DNA of 64,000 nt. It comes from Sipunculus nudus. Lineage: Eukaryota; Annelida; Sipuncula; Golfingiida; Sipunculidae. The notes beneath the pieces were generated by a model that saw nothing but the letters and a program-made list of their open reading frames with translations, did no database searches and was not told the DNA's origin. The translations under genes and the position numbers were made by a program. This document shows positions 51,701 to 58,792 of the stretch, piece by piece (position 1 is the first letter of the stretch; the number at the start of each line of letters is the position of its first letter). The stretch is from NCBI GenBank assembly GCA_026874595.1, contig CM049306.1, positions 83,110,142-83,174,141 on the forward strand, in the 5' to 3' direction.

Positions 51701-54700
51701 TATACATTAATGAGAAAAGTTAAAAGAAGTAATATATGTCAATGTCTGTATTATTTTCAAGTAATAAACCATTTCTTTTGTGTGTAAACATATACTTTGA
51801 CACATTTTCTAATGCAAAAAAAATGAAAATGCTTTTGAATTTCAGTAATGGTATTATTTTTTTCTTGATTTTTTTCTGGTGTTTTAATTTCTGTAGATGA
51901 GTAGATTTTTTTTTGTTATTTCCTTATTATTCTCTTTGTAGTTCTGTATAGAAAGACTTCCACAGGATGTTTTCTTTTTTAGCAACTGGAAGCTGAGCTG
52001 AAGAAACTTCAAGCCCAGATCCAGGAAGGGACATTGCTGTATGATGAGGTGTTGATGGGTCTCCATGGTCGCAAGATCAAGACTGAGATGGTGATATACC
52101 AGGTAAGAGTTTATTTTTATTAAGAGCAGGCAAAATACAAACTGGTTCATGTTGTGAAAACTTGCATAAAGTCTTCCATTGTTTTATTATCCATTTTCTA
52201 TATACATTCAGGCTCTATGACAGTCAACACTTTCAGTGCATGCAGCAATGTAGTTTAATATGATAGGTTTGATTTTATTTGAGTTTCTTATACATGGAAA
52301 GTGAGTCCAAGACATTGTTTGGTTATACACAGCCATTTCTATTCTTAATCCTGATTAAACAGTTAAACCTTTTTCAAGTAAATATACAGTAAACCCCTGA
52401 TTTATTTCCCACTTATTCTCTGGCCAAATATGTTCTGTCTGCTTTATATATAAATGGATTGTTTGCAAAACTGTCCACCTGTAAACCCTCTATTTTCAAT
52501 GTTTAGATCTGTCATTTGATAATGATTGCTCATTTTTCAGATGGTAAGACATGATAATATTTTATGGAATTATCAATTTAATTACTCAGGAGGAACTGAA
52601 GATCTTGCGCTTGAAGTACTCTCTATTGATTGAGGAAGAATTGAACAACCGTGAGTCTGAGCTGATTGACCTCCTGGAGTTCAAGAAGGAGATGAAGGTA
52701 AGAAATCGTTCTCCAGAAAATCCTGATAGTCACTGCCAGTCAAAGCAGGGCCATGTCAGGTTATTTCAAGATCTGTGCCATAAAAGACTTAGTAAAAAAA
52801 TAATAATACATTGATCAGTGGATTTGTGCATTATTATCAAACCAGGAAGGAGCTGCAATAGTTGGCCTGGACAGAATTACCTAATTATTATTTCCTTTGA
52901 ATAATTCTGATACTCTGTTCATTATAAATTTCGAAATATAATATATACATTAGTTCTGCTTATTATTGTCATTCCTCAATACCAGCCAGATTTCACAAAG
53001 TTAATATCATTTTATATTCTCTGATCACCACTGATACCTCACCTTGAAGAGTCATTCCTGTATTTAGCTCACTCCTTTATGAGAGCACTTTCACACAGAC
53101 CCAAAGGTAATCTAGACACATGAATTCCACTGTACTGATCACAAACTATCTTGTTGTTCATTTATTAATCTCCAGTGAATGTTGCACTGTAGTGATTTAA
53201 AATCTTAGCTAAAGCAGGGCTGTACTGTCATAAAGCTGTGATGGCAAAAGTGCAGTATTAGTGACCTGCCTAAGATAGACTTCCTTACCAATGGTGTGTA
53301 TTTATTTTTCTTGCTCCCACATGAAAATTACTTGAGGATTTCATCAATATGTCTAGATTGGGATCAGATTTACTAAAAAATGAGGAACATCTAAGGGAAA
53401 AGTAAGCAAGAGTAAAAATAAATCTGTGGCAGGTCACCTTTATGTCTCTTTTATGCTGTGTTTGCTACCTCGGGGATTAAGGTAATTACCAGATGTCAAG
53501 TAGTGCAAACAACTTGCTACCAATCAGCACCCAACAAAAGGCCGAATGACTGGATGTCTAGGTTGTCATAGTTTACCAAAAGAAACTGAATTATAAAATG
53601 TTTCATGTCACATTTGTTCAATTTTATTTGTCATTAAAACCTTTCATGTACACCAGTAAAATATTGGTGTCATTTTTTGCTCCCTGGATCCCACAAAGCC
53701 ATGGATAAAGGTGAAGGTTGCTAACTGGGACACATTGACCTGCTCCGCCAAATCCCAGTTTGCCAGGTGTACATACCACTGGGATCACATGTCGAACAGC
53801 GATTTCTACTGGTCAACTGGTATTTACCATAATTCCCAGTGGTAGTGAATGCAGCATTACCGTTGTGGTCACCCTTATGATGCTATTATGGTTGATTTAG
53901 TATCTAAGTGGAATCAGAAACTTAATCTAAATCTTAACTTTATTCAACAGATCCAAGATTCATTATTCATTGCCCTGAACGTCAAGCTTTTATTATATCT
54001 GTACAGATGTGTGACACCATCTCTTCTGAGAGATGCACAGTTTATATTGGTATCCTATAAACTGACTTTGCAGAATCTGGCAGCAGAAGCAGCTACTGAA
54101 TCTAAAAAGCAGGTGGATGCCTTCAGAGATGCTTACGAGAACCTCGACGCTCACGAGAGGGTCATGGACCGAGAATTCAAGAGGAAATTCATCGATGTTC
54201 CTGCAGTTCAGGTTGAACAGCTGAACAAACTTTTCCGCAAGAGGCCAAGGTAAAGCTTTATATGAAATCATAATGTTTGTCAAAAAGTAAATAACAGGTA
54301 TATTTCAAACCAGAAGTATGACTTTTTTTGCATGTGAGCATTATTTTAACCATTACTTGTCACATCATACAAGTATCTGGTGAGTTTTATCAAGTCTTGA
54401 AGTAGCAGATATGTAGTAATCACAAGAAGCCAGGCCTGTGATTGTATGAAATAAGTTGTGATGAAATGCTCTTGTTTCACTACATCTTTTAAAGATGTTA
54501 AAATTTCACATTCTTTGCTACTTATATTCCCCCAAAAATAAGGAAAGTGCTCCATTTCTTGTAGCTGAATTTGCAGCAATCTATCAGTCGTTCTTGTTTG
54601 TTTAATGGTATACTGTCCTCATTACTTTTGTTACTTATTTTCTATATAAACTCTAGTGATTGTAAATTACAGAGGTCAGAGAGGTCACATCCGAGCAGCA

Positions 54701-57700
54701 GACAGTACACCGTTATTTGACGCGGCTTCGTCAGGCAATCCATTCTCAGAGCGTCCGTCCACAGCCAAGAAAGAGGAGCATGCTATGTCAGCGCTGGAAG
54801 CAGCATTGGCAGAAATGGACAAGGAAATCAACATGCCTGAGGGAGTCGAGCTTCCCGTGTGGGAGAGGCTCTGCAAGTTTAGACGAGAGAAGATTGAGAA
54901 AGAGAATCTGGTGAGAGAAATTTCTATTGCAACAAGTATCCTCAGTTGTAACGTATTTGCTTTTACATCATTTACTTTTGTGGAGCATGATGACTCAGAT
55001 ATTACTCTATATAGAGTAAGGGCACTAGTCTTGTGACCCAAAGATTGTGGGTTTGCATTATGTTCTGACTGCCTTCCGTGCTAAAACACCTGGCCAAAGT
55101 CTTTACCACAAGGTTGTGCTCTCTTCACTCAGGAGTGAATGGGCACTGGTAATGGATGGCAGGCAAATGTAGAACAGATAACCTACTAGATTGCTTATTG
55201 TGGCTGCTTGGATTGTATTCTCCCCTTGGGGCTGAGAAGAGCTACATGAATTAACAGGCCTGAAAAGTGTAAAATAGGAAGAGACTGACATCATTCGTGA
55301 TATATGAACCACCACCTGTACCTTTCTTTACCTTTACATGATATCAGTTGTCATTCTCTTGGGGGTAAAGAAACATGCTGTCAGATATATAACTGGCAAG
55401 TTAAATAACTCTGTGCCCTACATGAACAAAATATATTAAAAGTCACATCTGAGCCTGACTTAAAACAAATTGGTCAACAGGACCTGTCAATTTATTACCA
55501 GCATTATTTATTTTAGTGCTTGAGCATTTTTATATTTGGAACTGCGGGTATTTTGTGCATTTTTTGTGTTTAAAATTATTTTAATTTTGTTGTATGACCG
55601 TAAATCTAAGAGTATATTTTTTTTCATGCATTAAGTAACTCCTTTGCTAGGTGATTTACACCATTTTTTTAACTGAGAACATCATTGAGCTGACTTGCAA
55701 AAAATAACAATGAATAGAAGGATTACGTAGGGGTTTCTATGTAATTCAGGTGAAACAGAAGGCCCAGGTGTTGGCGAGCATGCAGGAGTTCCTGAAACAT
55801 CGTCAAGATGAGTTTGAGACCCTCAAGACTGAAGTGGAAGACCTTACTATTGCCATCACCAAGTGAGTTTCCTTTTATAATAATGAGGCCTTTGAAGAAA
55901 ACAAGATAAGCTGTTATAATATAGAACACACATTTACAAAGTGTGGCCACAAAGGAGTTCTGTGACAAAAGTCCAGTGGGGCCATTATCAGTTATTATAT
56001 AGATTCACTCCCAAACACCAAAATCTGGCATGTTTGAACAAGATTGCTACTGAATATTCTCTATCTAAAGCTGCGGCTTAATTTAGAAAACTAATGCAGT
56101 AAAACCTTCACATTTTCACCATTTTTAAGTAAAAGGTGTCTTTTACAAGTGTTATGGATATTTCTGTCATGCTGCACATTGTATAATTAGTCATTTTCCA
56201 CACCTCCCTATCAGTATCCAGTCAATGTTATTCCACCTTTCTTCACTGTTACTGAGAGGGACAAGTGTTTGTACAACATAACAGAACCCTGCAGGTTTAA
56301 GGACTGATTGGCTGACCTCTGATGAAGGTTTTCATGCTAGATTTCTTTAATACAAGTCTACTCATATTACCATTTTAATGTGACTTTTTAGAGCTGTGTG
56401 TTTACCACCATGAAACTCATTTCTGTAATACCTACTTGTAAACTTTGGGATAACTAAGTTGATGCATGATGTTGTGTATATAGCCCTATATAACTAGTAC
56501 TTTTTTTAGAAGTAACATTAAACTCAACCCATCTCCGTGGTTGCTAAGAAGTAGTACTCAGAAATGGACCAGTCCTTTAAAACTGGCTGCCTTTGACCAT
56601 AAACAATGAAGCAAGTTTTTTTATAATAAGCATGCTGAAGTCCACATTGAGACAGTCCCTTAAAAATGCAATGAAGGAACCCATTCTTATGGGCTACCAT
56701 AAACGAAACTTCGCTTGTCCGGAAGACATAAAAGTACCTATCATGTTGTAAGACATCAGGCCTAACTACCACCCCTCTTATCTATATTTCCATTGATCCA
56801 TTAATTGGCCACCCCTATTGAAAAGTAGCCTGGCCTACAGCAGGGTGAAAAAACCCCACTTCTTCTCTCATGCTTGAATGATCCAGAAGTAGTGGCCCAT
56901 GTCTGGTTGGCACTAGGTTAAGTCATTTTGATGTGCTGAGGGGCTTAAAGTTAATCGACATTATTGGTGAAGTTCAGTAGCCACTTGTTTGTTCTTGCTT
57001 CCCTGCTGATCACGTTTTAGTAATAGAATGGCAGTATATCTTTGGCTAAGTATTAACAACCATTCCAAATTTTGAAAAACCTTTCGGCCATTTGGTGATT
57101 TTAAATTTAAATTCCTGAGTTGCATGTTTTATATTATCTGTGGGAAAAATCCTACAATGTGACTTATTCCATTTACTGCTTACTACACATAGATCTTATC
57201 CAAGGAGTTTGTGCTACTCGGGTGAGGAGTTCATGTAATACAAGCCACCAACTGAATATATATTGTATAGAACGGGGGGATCTGCTACACAAAATTGACC
57301 AGTTAAATATGTCTTATGTTGTTAACAGGCTGCAGGAGGAGCGTATGAGGTTTTCTTGTAACCTCGAGGTACAGTTACTTCTCAAGCAGGGACAGGTAGA
57401 GGTGGACTCCGGCTCCTTCATACATGATTATAAAAACAGCCTGCTCATACATCGCAGCGTGGTGGAGGATCTCAATGGCAGAATCAAGGTGAGTGGCCAG
57501 CCCTAGTCAGCTGTTCTATAAGTATAAACAAGGTCACAGCTTGAATTTTCATCAGCTTAGATATAACCAAAGTTAACTGCTTGTTACAAACACTAAGCTG
57601 ACTACCAGTTGTAAGATATGACATGATAAATGACTGATTTGTATCCAGTTAGTCAAAATTATCTCAATTCCTGGTCAGTCCTATCCTACCATGTTACAAG

Positions 57701-58744
57701 TCATGTAGTGATCATGAATTGTTACTGCCAAGAAAATTATTATAAATTCACTTATTTGATGTTTAATAGTATTTATCTGTTTCATAATGAAAATATCTGT
57801 ATCTCTTATTCTGTTTCACAGCAACTTGGAGAAAGTAAGATATCAAGTATGGTTGAAAGCAAGGACTTCAGGAAGGGTATCATACAGCTTGAATGGTGAG
57901 TCAACCTCAAAATTGGCTGCCACATTGGTACAGTTTTTGTTATTAAGACAACCAGACTGAAAGTTTAATCAGTGAAATTGCAGTATTGGTGACATATTTA
58001 GAAGTGCAAACTCATTTCTCCTGTGAAATGTTTTTTTTTTTTATTTTAAAGTGATTCATTTTCTCTTTATATGTTAAAAGTACAACTGACCACCAGGAAG
58101 TGAGCAGCTCTGAGTGGGATTGGGGTTTGGGGTTCACATATTGAATATTCACCATTTTGTCTGACATACAATAAGTACTGCCAATTATTTCCACAAGATT
58201 TGATTTGCCATATGCTGCGGTACAATTCATCTTGGCTTGATTAAATTTCTCATTTTTCATTTTTTTTTTTTTTGTTTCAAATGGTTTCTTTCAATACAAA
58301 TATCTACACAAATCCATAAATTTTTATGCTGTATTAGCAAAAAATGTACACGAAAAGCCACTGAGAAGACTGTCTGTGACTGTTTACCAGCGTCAATTGG
58401 ACATCTTATTCACAAAGTTTTCATTTTTGCTGTTATTTCTCTTGAATATCTAACCTTCATCTCCATATCAAATTAGCCTTCCTTGATACTGCAATCAGGG
58501 ATGTAGCCAAGGGGCCATCCGCCTCCCAGTATTTCACTTTGTCTTATCACGATTAAATTTTCGAAAACACAATCATGAAACTCTGTCACTGGTATATACA
58601 GATTTTTTTTTTCAATATAAAGCATTGCACATGCAGTAATTAATGTATTGTTTATTGATAATTCTACATTTAAATTCATTAGGTTTGATCCTAAAAATAT
58701 ATATATATATTTTTATTTATTCATCTTACAATTAAACATGCGAG

Positions 58745-58792
<48 letters not shown>

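Noticed and set aside
57120-57506. Upstream extension of the CFAP43 exon 35 frame.
   Set aside because: The acceptor AG at 57327-57328 and the phase from exon 34 place the exon start at 57329; the upstream part is intron.
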